Below, piece by piece: positions 17,423 through 25,698 of a stretch of DNA of 64,000 nucleotides; within the stretch, counting starts at the first letter, position 1; every line of letters starts with the position of its first letter. Position numbers and translations under genes: made by a program. The notes under the pieces are model-generated. The model made no database searches and was not told the DNA's origin. It saw only the letters and a list, made by a program, of their open reading frames with translations. The DNA is from Pseudomonadota bacterium (GTDB lineage Bacteria; Pseudomonadota; Alphaproteobacteria; UBA2136; JAPKEQ01), in assembly GCA_036141575.1 (NCBI GenBank), contig JAYZXF010000011.1, positions 1 to 64,000 on the forward strand, given 5' to 3'.

Positions 17423-18048
17423 TTGCCATAAGGTTTAAGGGAAAAAGCTTTCTTCTGGGAGTTTTAACTCTTTGCATATTTGTGCTGACTTTTCTGTCTG
17501 TGGCCTTTATTAAAAATATGGAATCACTTTTAAAATCCTACGACACTGTACGTAGTGAAGGGCGTATTTATATTAGCCCTGGTGCATATGGTGGAATTTA
17601 CCAAGTGAATGAGAGATATCAAGATGTAAAATATTTCTCAAAATGGGTTGTAAGGCAACTTCATATGTATGAAAAAGAGAAGTTTTTAAAGCAATACCTA
17701 GCTGTACAACCTTTCTTTTCTCCAGAGCTTCTTGTGACTGCTGATAACCACTACCGAGGTGTGGCATCAGCTGCTGATGGCAAAGAGAGTTATGTTTCTA
17801 TTGACCATGCTCAAATTGAAGTGGATGAAGTTCCTGCAAAAGAGCGCCATAGACGCGGAGAAAAAGATTACTTTGTGATCGTTTATGCGACGGTTCATGA
17901 GTTTGGTAGAATGGGGGTAAGTGACCCTTTGCCACTACAGATTACAATTCGATTAAAATCTGTTAGTATCACTAACAGTAACCCTTATGGGTTTGTGATT
18001 TTGAATTATACAGAAAAAGAAAAAGCTAAAATAGAAAGAGCTGCGTAA
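17419..18048 (+). CDS. TraE/VirB8-like T4SS inner-membrane protein, copy 2
   Basis: This is a 209-residue protein starting with GTG that overlaps the previous stop (GTGA). It has one membrane helix at residues ~10-30, followed by a periplasmic domain with ISPGAYGGIYQVNE near residue 51, aligned with the VPGSISGIYQPT element of the preceding gene. It ends with a TAATG overlap into traK. F-type systems normally carry one traE; here two diverged copies lie in tandem, so a heteromeric VirB8-like layer is possible. Confidence 0.68.
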   Translation: MIAIRFKGKSFLLGVLTLCIFVLTFLSVAFIKNMESLLKSYDTVRSEGRIYISPGAYGGIYQVNERYQDVKYFSKWVVRQLHMYEKEKFLKQYLAVQPFFSPELLVTADNHYRGVASAADGKESYVSIDHAQIEVDEVPAKERHRRGEKDYFVIVYATVHEFGRMGVSDPLPLQITIRLKSVSITNSNPYGFVILNYTEKEKAKIERAA

Positions 18049-18767
18049 TGCGTTTCGTTAAAGTTTTCATGTTGAGTGCACTTATGTTTGTGTCTACCCC
18101 ATCTTTTGCAGATGTGATTAAATGGTACGGCCCAACTCAAACAATGACACTAGGACTTTCTGATACAGATATCTCGCACATTGAGTTTCCTGAAGAAATT
18201 ACAAACATCACAATTGAAAATAGTGACTATGTAGATGTTCTTGTTGTTGAGGGGTATGCAAACCGTGCGTTTCGTATGCGTTCACTCCTCCCCAAGATGG
18301 CAACGCGTGCCTTTCTAACAGGTGCAAGTGGTAATACTTACATTGTGATTATGACGACAGACGTTCCTTACCGCTCTTTTGTGCGTATTGAAGACGGTAA
18401 CCGTTTGAGTGAGATTGCACGCAAAGTTTCTAAAAAATTCAACATGACAGATCTTCTTCGTGCCATGTCAGAAGATGCTGAGCTTCCAGGTGTAACGCGT
18501 GAAACTCATGTGATTCCAAACTGGTTTAAAGGTGCAGGCCTGAGCTTTGAGCTTTCAGAAGTGTGGCAAACAGCAACGCTTACAGGGCTTGTTGTGCATG
18601 TGAAAAACGACTATCCAGTTCCAAATGAGGTGAATCTTCCAGCCATCTCTCTACCAAAGACAAGTGAGTGGGGAACGCTGCGTAAGGCTGCTATGGAAAA
18701 CATGCGCCTTGCAGGTAAAGGGAAAGCCAACGATACAGGTATTCTATATTTGATGTTTGCACGATAG
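18048..18767 (+). CDS. TraK/VirB9-like T4SS core protein
   Basis: This 239-residue protein has a signal peptide ending near STPSFA. An N-terminal beta-rich domain follows with LGLSDTDISHIEFPEEITNI, the GLS...N(R)I pattern of TraK, where the periplasmic protein binds the lipoprotein TraV and the outer-membrane ring of TraB. Its position after the TraE-like genes agrees with the F order. It is coupled to the preceding gene through TAATG. Length matches TraK of F (about 240). Confidence 0.75.
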   Translation: MRFVKVFMLSALMFVSTPSFADVIKWYGPTQTMTLGLSDTDISHIEFPEEITNITIENSDYVDVLVVEGYANRAFRMRSLLPKMATRAFLTGASGNTYIVIMTTDVPYRSFVRIEDGNRLSEIARKVSKKFNMTDLLRAMSEDAELPGVTRETHVIPNWFKGAGLSFELSEVWQTATLTGLVVHVKNDYPVPNEVNLPAISLPKTSEWGTLRKAAMENMRLAGKGKANDTGILYLMFAR

Positions 18768-18812
18768 GAGAAAATTGTGTATACCTTTTGTCTCGTATAA
18801 GGACAAGGTGAA

Positions 18813-19550
18813 ATGAAACTGGTACAAAAAACAACGATTTTTCTAGCTTTAGTACTAACAGTGGTTAGTCCAAAGGCGTTTAGTTACGATAGTGCTGTTG
18901 CTTACCAAGCTTGGTATGTTCTCCATCAAATGGAAAAACAAGCTTCTATTCCACGCGGCCTTTTAATGGCTATGAGCCTTGTAGAAACAGGGCAAGCAAT
19001 GGAAGGGAGCATTCTTCCTTGGCCTTACACAATTAATGCAAATACAAAAACTCTTTACGTCACTCAGCAAGATCTTAAAAAGAAACTTCCATACATGGAA
19101 CGTGCTGGCGTGCGCTCAGTAAGTTTATCTTGGAGAGGTTCTGAGGCTAAGAAGTATAAGCTAGATGAAATTGAAAATGTTATTGCAGATCTTCCGAAAG
19201 AAAAGCCTTTAAAAGCTAAAATACATTCCTTTAGTAAACGTTATCAAACGAAGAACGAAGCTGCAAACGTGGCGAGAAGTCTCATTTCTTTAGGACATAA
19301 TAACTTTGATGCTGGCCTTTTACAGGTAAACTGGATGTACCATGGTGAAAACTTTAAACAAGTCGACCATGTCTTTGACCCTTCTAAAAATGTGACTTAT
19401 GCCGTGAACTATCTTAGAAAGCATAAAAAAGATCGTGACTGGTGGCGTAGTGTTGGTCGTTACCATTCTGGTACAGAAAAGCACGCAAAGCGCTATATTG
19501 AAAACGTTTGGGAAATGTACCAAAAGGTGCATAGGCTTCCGAGCGTGTAG
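18813..19550 (+). CDS. Exported lytic transglycosylase (SLT fold, VirB1/PilT-like)
   Basis: This 245-residue protein has a signal peptide ending near SPKAFS. The catalytic-Glu motif is MSLVETGQ (Glu near residue 58), followed by AGLLQVNWMYHG near 167-178 and YAVNYLRKHK and GRYHSGT near the end, the order found in soluble lytic transglycosylases. An insert of roughly 80 residues separates the Glu motif from the GLLQVN motif, longer than in minimal SLT domains. It would open peptidoglycan for the secretion or pilus machine. AAGGACAAGGTG precedes the ATG, supporting the start. Confidence 0.88.
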   Translation: MKLVQKTTIFLALVLTVVSPKAFSYDSAVAYQAWYVLHQMEKQASIPRGLLMAMSLVETGQAMEGSILPWPYTINANTKTLYVTQQDLKKKLPYMERAGVRSVSLSWRGSEAKKYKLDEIENVIADLPKEKPLKAKIHSFSKRYQTKNEAANVARSLISLGHNNFDAGLLQVNWMYHGENFKQVDHVFDPSKNVTYAVNYLRKHKKDRDWWRSVGRYHSGTEKHAKRYIENVWEMYQKVHRLPSV

Positions 19551-19559
19551 TGAGGCTTT

Positions 19560-21311
19560 ATGCTGAAACTTTCTCCACAACAAAAACAAGCTGCAACTCA
19601 TCAAGGTCATAGCCTTGTTTTGGGTTCTGCGGGAACAGGTAAAACAACTGTTCTTTGTGAAAAGGTGAAACAGCTTTTAGATCGTGATATTGAAGGTCGC
19701 GATATTTGTGTGGTTCTTTTTACTTATAGAGCTTGTTTACATGTTGAGGTGGCCCTGCGTGAATACCTTGGTGAGCGTGCAGAGCACGTTACTGTTGTCA
19801 CGCTAAGAGATCTTTGTCTTGAAACTTTAAAAGATGTAGAGCTTGAGGATGCTGTGGCAGATGGCCAAGATATGCGACGTATCTTGCGTTATGCAATGCG
19901 CTCTGTAGAGTTTGCGGGCACAGTAAAAGAAGCAGAGCATATTATTCGTAAGTTTTACGGCCAAATGGAAGAGCCGCAAGAGAATGAACGTCACGCAAAT
20001 TTATTTACAGCTTATCAAAACTATATGAAGCAATATGGCTTTATTGATCGTTTTGCTTTGATTCGCAAATCTTTGGCTTTGTTAGAGTCAAGTGAGGCCT
20101 CTAAAGTTCCTTATCAGCATATTATTGTCCCTCATGTACATGAGGCAACTCCTGTGCAGCTGATGTGGCTTCTTAAGCATCATGATAGTGCAGAGCTCAC
20201 TTGTTTTGCAGATGATAATCAGCACTTGTTTGTACATGATGGTGCAATAGGTGGCGGTGTTGTGAAGCTTTTACAGGAAGAGCATGGTTTTCCATTGTTC
20301 CACCTTGAGACGAATTATGTTCAAGATCAGGGCATTGGGCGGGCGGCTGAAAATTTTGTTGCAGGCGCTAAAGGGTATGTGAGAAAGAAAATACAGTTCT
20401 CTCGTTCAGGAAAAGGGCAGCTTCAAACGCGTATATATAAAAGCTATGCAGATGAAGTTTCTGCTCTGATGAGTACGATTCATGAAATTCTTTCAAAAGA
20501 TGACTCACAAAAAATTGCTATTTTAACGCGTCATGATAGAGAGGCTCAGCGTATTGAGCGCGTGCTTCGTACAAAGGGCTATGGAGCGCATATGGCCTCT
20601 CGTGCAACACCTATTTGGGAGTTCCCTGGGGCTATTCTTGTACTAGATCTTCTTGATCTTCTGTTTGATCAAGCAAAGCCACAGCAACTCATGAATATTC
20701 TTACATCGTTTGGTATTAGCCACTCATTAACGCAAATCCTGTTTAGAGAAGGGCTTGTGTCTGAGAAATGGCTTGCAGAGGGTGCGCCAATCCCGAAAGG
20801 GTTAGACCTTCCTAAAAATGTCTTCTCTGAGCTTCAGCTTGTAAGGTCTAGATTAACGAAGCCGTATGAAATTCTTGTGAAGCAGCAAGCACCTTCACGT
20901 GATGTGTTTAAATCAATTGTTTTTGACCTTCTGCAAAGTTTGGGCGAGGAGGCTAAGAGAGATGCCCTTATTGCGACCGAGTTTGTTCTATCGTTTGAGG
21001 GTAAGGTTAAAGACCTGCCATCTGTCGCGAGAAAAACCTTTAGTGATTTCAGTAAAGATAAGCCAGTGGTGGTATCACCTGTTCATACAAGTCAGGGCCT
21101 TGTCTGTGATGTTGTAATCATTCCGTTTGTCTCTGAGGGCATGTTCCCGTTCACAGGCTATACATCCATTGGTAAAGATATGCACCATGACCGTCGTTTG
21201 ATGTATCAAGCCATCACGCGTTCAAAACATCAAATTATCCTCTCTTGCCATGGCGAGCCTTCACCATTTATGGATGAGTTAAAAGCGCTCTTTTCTCAAG
21301 TAAGCCATTAA
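19560..21311 (+). CDS. UvrD/Rep-like SF1 helicase with degenerate motif II
   Basis: The protein has 583 residues, shorter than UvrD (~720). Motif I is GSAGTGKTT at residues 22-30 with a preceding Q-motif (LSPQQKQAA). The position expected to hold DExQD reads IIVPHVHEATPVQ (residues 188-200), so the Walker B Asp and Glu are replaced by Pro and His. Later motifs are recognisable: ADDNQHLF (III), AILTRHDREA (IV), VSPVHTSQGLVCDVVII (V, with Val in place of the usual Glu) and RRLMYQAITRSK (VI). It may bind DNA or ATP without normal unwinding. Its presence between T4SS genes suggests a role in handling DNA or in regulation; that is inference. A GAGG lies seven bases before the ATG. Confidence 0.8.
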   Translation: MLKLSPQQKQAATHQGHSLVLGSAGTGKTTVLCEKVKQLLDRDIEGRDICVVLFTYRACLHVEVALREYLGERAEHVTVVTLRDLCLETLKDVELEDAVADGQDMRRILRYAMRSVEFAGTVKEAEHIIRKFYGQMEEPQENERHANLFTAYQNYMKQYGFIDRFALIRKSLALLESSEASKVPYQHIIVPHVHEATPVQLMWLLKHHDSAELTCFADDNQHLFVHDGAIGGGVVKLLQEEHGFPLFHLETNYVQDQGIGRAAENFVAGAKGYVRKKIQFSRSGKGQLQTRIYKSYADEVSALMSTIHEILSKDDSQKIAILTRHDREAQRIERVLRTKGYGAHMASRATPIWEFPGAILVLDLLDLLFDQAKPQQLMNILTSFGISHSLTQILFREGLVSEKWLAEGAPIPKGLDLPKNVFSELQLVRSRLTKPYEILVKQQAPSRDVFKSIVFDLLQSLGEEAKRDALIATEFVLSFEGKVKDLPSVARKTFSDFSKDKPVVVSPVHTSQGLVCDVVIIPFVSEGMFPFTGYTSIGKDMHHDRRLMYQAITRSKHQIILSCHGEPSPFMDELKALFSQVSH

Positions 21312-21423
21312 GTTGCAAATTTCTGACAGGGGCTCTTCTTTTAAAGGGGAGTTGTTCAGTTTTTGTTTGGATGCTGCTGAGAATTCAGTACTCTTGTAGG
21401 GTGCAGAAAAAATGGAGTGCATT

Positions 21424-23535
21424 ATGGCCGTTAAAGCAGCAAAGAAAACTTTGAAGAAAATGCCAACTGCGAAGCAGATGGAAGCTTTGAAAAAAGATGA
21501 TAAAAATTACATGGCTGCGCTGGAAGACAGTGTGACGTTTCTTGATGGGCGGCAGCAGGCCATTTACGCAATTGCGCGTAAGTATCACTTAGACCGTGAT
21601 GAGCTTTACCAAGAAGCTTATGAAACACTCCTGACTTGCCTGCGTGACTTCACTCCAGTCTTTCAACAGGCTTCTGGTAAAATCATTTCTGTGCAATTTA
21701 CAACATTCTTTGGTAGTCGTCTTGAAACGCGCGCGATGGAGCTGCGCAACCGTGACCCTGAATACCAAGCACGTGCAGCCTACATTAACGATATGAGTGA
21801 TGAGGAGAAGGAAGCATTCCGTAAAGACCCTCCACTTCTTGTGCAGCACCTTGACCATGAAATGAACATGCATGATGGCCTTGAGAACGAGGTGTATGAA
21901 TCTCGTGAGGGTAGCAAGACAGATGTGGCTATGAAGATTCTTCGTGATAGCTTCTTTGAGAAGAAGATTGAAGAGCTTGTTGAGCGAGAAACAGACGAGA
22001 AAAAGCGCGCAGCCCTGATGTACGTTAAGGTTGGTGGTGTTTATAATTTCCAAGAAATTGCTTACCATTTTGGTGTGACTGACTCTCGTGCTAGTCAAGT
22101 TATGAACGAGCTTATGGATGCGTTTTACATCCAACGTATGATTGATGGCAGCCTTGAAAGCGTTGCTCATGATTTTGAAAAGCTGAAATTTAACGATAAG
22201 CGTATTATCCGTCTTGTTACAGAAGCGGTTAAGAATTCAAGTGAAGAGCGCGGTCAGCTTATTGGTGAAACATTTAATGGTATTAAGGGCCTTGATAAGG
22301 CCATTAGTGCCATCTCTTCTGAAAAAGAAAAAGCCCAAATTGAAGAGAAAAAGCCTGCGAAGAAGAAGGTGAGCCATTACGCGCCACCATCTTACGAGGA
22401 CATCTTTACTGAGGAGGATAACGACAAGTTCCCGCTTGTTGGTGTTGAAGTTCGCCCAATCGAAACACTTAAAATTCCTGAAATGACATTTAGACCGCCA
22501 GAGGTTGAGGAAAATTTTGACCAATTCTTAGAGGTCTTTGATGCATCAAATAACAGTCTGTACCCAGCGCTTGTGGCTGAAGACGGGACTGTGATTGATG
22601 GTGCGTGGCGTTTACGTGCTGCGAAGGAGCAGGGTGTAGACTCTTACGTGTGTATTACACGTCGTGTGAGAGATCCTCTTGAGCAAAAAATCCTTCGTAT
22701 TAAGGTGAACCATGCCCTTCACCCGCCTAAGAAGATTGATCTGTACTACGCAATCGGTGTGCTTTCAGATGAGGGTATGTCCCAGCAAAAGATTGCAGAT
22801 GCTCTTGGTACAAGCCGCACAAACGTTCTTGTTTACGTAAAGGTGCGTGATAAGGCTTCTCTGAAGATGCGTGCCTTGTATGAGGATGGTTTGATTCAGA
22901 TTACGAATGCAAGTAACTGTGCAGATTTGGCTGAAGATCAACAGGACCGTATTGCGGCGTTTATTCGTAAATATGGTGTGGTTTGGTCAAAAGGTGCCAA
23001 ATTTAACGAGCTGTTTGAAGCGATTCATAACGGTAAAATTGATGGTCTTGAGGCGAAGCTGAATAAGACGCTGCCCGATCAAAAAGCCCCTGTAGAGACA
23101 TCTACAGCTGTTATGGCACAATCTGATAGTAAGCTTGTTTCTTCACTGCAAAGCAGCATTAAAACATATGAGCAAAGCCTGAAAGATAATGAAATCTGGG
23201 CCGCGCAGCGTGAAGGTGTGATTACAAGCCTGCGTGAAGAGCTTGATAAGGTAAAGGCAGACTCTGAAGCCTTGAAAAAAGAGCTGGATGCCGCAGAACT
23301 TATGAAGTTTGGTAACCCTAAAGCAATTGAGGAAGAGCTTGAAAACCTTAAGCGTTTTTATGGGGTGACTGAACGCCTCACAGGTGCAACGCATAATCTG
23401 AAAAAAGCCTCTCGTGAAATTAATAAAGTGCCGCTCAAGCGTAAGCAGTTGGTAGAAATTGATGAAATTATGGACTCTCTTGAAGAGGCGTTGAATACTT
23501 TTAGGGTCACTGTAGCGAGCCATAAGAAGGTTTAA
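21424..23535 (+). CDS. Sigma-70-like / ParB-like fusion protein
   Basis: This is a 703-residue protein from the ATG at 21424, which has GGAG seven bases upstream; an ATG at 21412 is less well supported. Residues ~54-110 read like sigma region 2: DRDELYQEAYETLL followed by VQFTTFFGSRLETRAMELRN. Residues ~195-234 read like sigma region 4: RAALMYVKVGGVYNFQEIAY then FGVTDSRASQVMNELM. After a Lys-rich linker, residues ~360-411 carry a ParB-type element (VAEDGTVIDGAWRLRAAKE), and ~452-476 a ParB-like helix-turn-helix (MSQQKIADALGTSRTN). Residues ~560-700 are coiled coil. The combination suggests a DNA-binding regulator or initiation factor for this locus. I know of no named protein with this architecture. 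Confidence 0.7.
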   Translation: MAVKAAKKTLKKMPTAKQMEALKKDDKNYMAALEDSVTFLDGRQQAIYAIARKYHLDRDELYQEAYETLLTCLRDFTPVFQQASGKIISVQFTTFFGSRLETRAMELRNRDPEYQARAAYINDMSDEEKEAFRKDPPLLVQHLDHEMNMHDGLENEVYESREGSKTDVAMKILRDSFFEKKIEELVERETDEKKRAALMYVKVGGVYNFQEIAYHFGVTDSRASQVMNELMDAFYIQRMIDGSLESVAHDFEKLKFNDKRIIRLVTEAVKNSSEERGQLIGETFNGIKGLDKAISAISSEKEKAQIEEKKPAKKKVSHYAPPSYEDIFTEEDNDKFPLVGVEVRPIETLKIPEMTFRPPEVEENFDQFLEVFDASNNSLYPALVAEDGTVIDGAWRLRAAKEQGVDSYVCITRRVRDPLEQKILRIKVNHALHPPKKIDLYYAIGVLSDEGMSQQKIADALGTSRTNVLVYVKVRDKASLKMRALYEDGLIQITNASNCADLAEDQQDRIAAFIRKYGVVWSKGAKFNELFEAIHNGKIDGLEAKLNKTLPDQKAPVETSTAVMAQSDSKLVSSLQSSIKTYEQSLKDNEIWAAQREGVITSLREELDKVKADSEALKKELDAAELMKFGNPKAIEEELENLKRFYGVTERLTGATHNLKKASREINKVPLKRKQLVEIDEIMDSLEEALNTFRVTVASHKKV

Positions 23536-23553
23536 AATCAGCACTTGTCAGTT

Positions 23554-23590
23554 GTTTATGGCTTGTTTTCTCTTGCTTGGCACCATAAAC
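23554..23590 (+). repeat. 8-bp inverted repeat over the promoter before the exported Cys protein
   Basis: GTTTATGG at 23554-23561 and CCATAAAC at 23583-23590 are perfect inverted copies, 21 bases apart. They flank or overlap the candidate -35/-10 elements, so they could be an operator or an RNA stem. Confidence 0.4.
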
Positions 23591-23591
23591 T
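23563..23591 (+). promoter_or_regulatory. Candidate promoter before the exported Cys-containing protein
   Basis: TTGTTT at 23563-23568 and TAAACT at 23586-23591 are separated by 17 bases, in the 86-base gap before the gene at 23622. No terminator is visible before it. Confidence 0.35.
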
Positions 23592-23621
23592 TTAGGATGA
23601 GTGTAATTTAAGGGTATAGCT

Positions 23622-25538
23622 ATGCTTTCAAGGCTGTTTTTTGTATTTGCCATTTTAATGGGTGTTTCACCTACTTTATTAGTCCATGCGCAGGAAATGG
23701 ACCCTGCGAACCATGATGTATATGATTCTTCTTCTGGTGGATATGCTCCTATTACGCCTGGTAAGGCCTTGAATGTAAATAGCGCGGCAAAGTACGGTGT
23801 ACTTGGTAATATTGGTCGCCCTGTCACAGGTGGTAGTTCTGTTGCTGCAAGTGATTTTCAGTTAGATGATACTGCTATTGGTGGTCTTTTGCATGGTGAT
23901 GCTAATTCAGCACGTGAAAGAACAGAGCTTATGGGTTGTAGTGCTATGGACTACCATGCGTCAGCCATTACAAGCTTAAATACAAATGAAGACCATGTGA
24001 GAGAGTATGTCGATTCTCCAATGGGAACGTTTATGCTGACAACTCTTTTAAATAGTCCAGCTATTGCATCAACCTTTAACAGTGTTGAAGCCTTTGGTGC
24101 TAAGCGTGTTCAGCTTATGCAGGACCGTTGCCAGGCGATGCAGGCAGATGCAACTGTGAGTGCTGAAGGGATGATGCGCTGGCAAGCTTTGCAGGCTTGT
24201 GTTGCAGAAAATGCTAATCTGGATACAGGTGGTACTGTAAGTTCTAGTGGAAGTATGAGAAGTGAAGACGAAGCGGTGTCTATTGCAATTGCTTATAGAA
24301 CATGCTTGTACGGTTCTCAAGGCCAAGATGGCACGTTTTCATCAGATAGTGTACAGGCTTTTGGGCCTGGTGGAGCAGATGTAGCACCATCAGCCGCGAC
24401 ATCTCTTGAAGGTGCTATGAGAGAGCATGTGCTTATGTTTGATGGTGATGAGCCAAGTTTATGGACAGGAACGCTTTTCCATGCACTTCGAAATACAGGA
24501 TTTTGCATAATGGAAGGTGGTGGTGCTGAAACAGCCTTCACTTCAGCAACTGGTGATGCACAGTGTGCCCTTATGGCAGCTATTCCAAATGTAAGGTGGT
24601 GTGCAGGTTCTCAAAAGTATAACCGTGAGTGTTTAGATGATGGAAAGGTGCGTATGTCACGTGCCACCTATACACCTCAGCAAGTGTTTGATTTGATCTT
24701 TGCATTTTCTGAGTTAGAGCTAGGGTATAGGGATGCATATACACGTTGGTTAATTGAGGAAGTGGGGACGCCTTTGGCTGAGGAAATTGCGATTAAAGGG
24801 GAAAATATATACAACCCAATGACTGGAAGGCCTGTAGATGATGCTGGTGTGACCCAAAGGGTTGATGAAGTAAAGCTTTTTTCTGGCTGTATTTCAGGTG
24901 GTGCCATAGCAAACGATGCTGAAGATTTTAATGAATATATTGATCGTGCAATTAACCTAGATACAACTGATGACTTAGATGCTGATACAACAGTAAGTTT
25001 CTTTGGTGGAACGACGTTAGGGGCATTGCAATCCGCTCCTGCTGTAACCCCTCCAGACTTGTATGCAGTACTTTCTAGTGGCGTGCTTGATGATACTGGG
25101 ATTGCTGGGCAAGTTTCAGCTAAGATTGGTTCTGATTTGGTAGATGATATGTACCATACGAGAATGTTTGCACAAATGGTAGTAACTGCAACACGGTGTG
25201 TGATGAAGCACCAAACGCGTTTGTCTCTTATGGATCATATTAAGTTAACTGAGCTTGCTGATGAGGAAAAAATTGGTGCTATGCTTGCAATTCGTATGAA
25301 TATTGCGCAAACAACAACAGAGCTGATGTATAGGCATATTAAAGAGAAATTACTGTTTGCTCAACTTGATATGCAAAATGGTGGTTCTTTGAGTAGTAGA
25401 CGGGCCACGCCTCCACATGTTTTGGCATCTTTAGACACCCTAATTAAGGTGATTGATAATCAATTAGAATACATGGAGTCTTTGAGTGAGCGTCAAACAG
25501 GTATGTCAAATCTATTGAGTGTGCTTCGGAGAGAATAG
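23622..25538 (+). CDS. Exported cysteine-containing protein of unknown function
   Basis: This 638-residue protein has a clear signal peptide (FAILMGVSPTLLVHAQ). I count ten cysteines spread through the mature part (for example MGCSAM, DRCQAM, LQACVA, YRTCLYG, GFCIME, RWCAGS, SGCISG, TRCVMK), an even number that fits periplasmic or surface disulfides. It is otherwise acidic, Gly/Ser-rich in the first 90 residues and helical at the C-terminus. It lies between traK-like and traB-like genes. F-type systems carry large Cys-rich exported proteins (TraN, TraH, TraU), but I see no specific motif of these and do not assign it. A terminator follows. Confidence 0.7.
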   Translation: MLSRLFFVFAILMGVSPTLLVHAQEMDPANHDVYDSSSGGYAPITPGKALNVNSAAKYGVLGNIGRPVTGGSSVAASDFQLDDTAIGGLLHGDANSARERTELMGCSAMDYHASAITSLNTNEDHVREYVDSPMGTFMLTTLLNSPAIASTFNSVEAFGAKRVQLMQDRCQAMQADATVSAEGMMRWQALQACVAENANLDTGGTVSSSGSMRSEDEAVSIAIAYRTCLYGSQGQDGTFSSDSVQAFGPGGADVAPSAATSLEGAMREHVLMFDGDEPSLWTGTLFHALRNTGFCIMEGGGAETAFTSATGDAQCALMAAIPNVRWCAGSQKYNRECLDDGKVRMSRATYTPQQVFDLIFAFSELELGYRDAYTRWLIEEVGTPLAEEIAIKGENIYNPMTGRPVDDAGVTQRVDEVKLFSGCISGGAIANDAEDFNEYIDRAINLDTTDDLDADTTVSFFGGTTLGALQSAPAVTPPDLYAVLSSGVLDDTGIAGQVSAKIGSDLVDDMYHTRMFAQMVVTATRCVMKHQTRLSLMDHIKLTELADEEKIGAMLAIRMNIAQTTTELMYRHIKEKLLFAQLDMQNGGSLSSRRATPPHVLASLDTLIKVIDNQLEYMESLSERQTGMSNLLSVLRRE

Positions 25539-25576
25539 TTCTCTATAGGTAAAACTCTAAGTTTGTGATGCTAAAT

Positions 25577-25606
25577 AAAAGGGGTTGCTGATTGCAATCC
25601 CTTTTT
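25577..25606 (+). terminator. Rho-independent terminator before traB-like gene
   Basis: GGGGTTGC (25581-25588) pairs with GCAATCCC (25594-25601) with one G-T pair over a five-base loop, flanked by A4 and T5. It separates the exported Cys protein from the traB-traV-traC unit. Confidence 0.85.
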
Positions 25607-25698
25607 CTTTGGGGTATTCTTACGGTGTAAATTTATATTTTAGCTTAAGAGAGGGCGCTTTTTGTGTACCGTTTTTCTTTGTGTGAGGAGAAGTTTAA

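Noticed and set aside
23622-25538. Assignment as TraN or TraH
   Set aside because: Size, signal peptide and cysteines fit loosely, but I see no motif specific to either family, so it is left unnamed.
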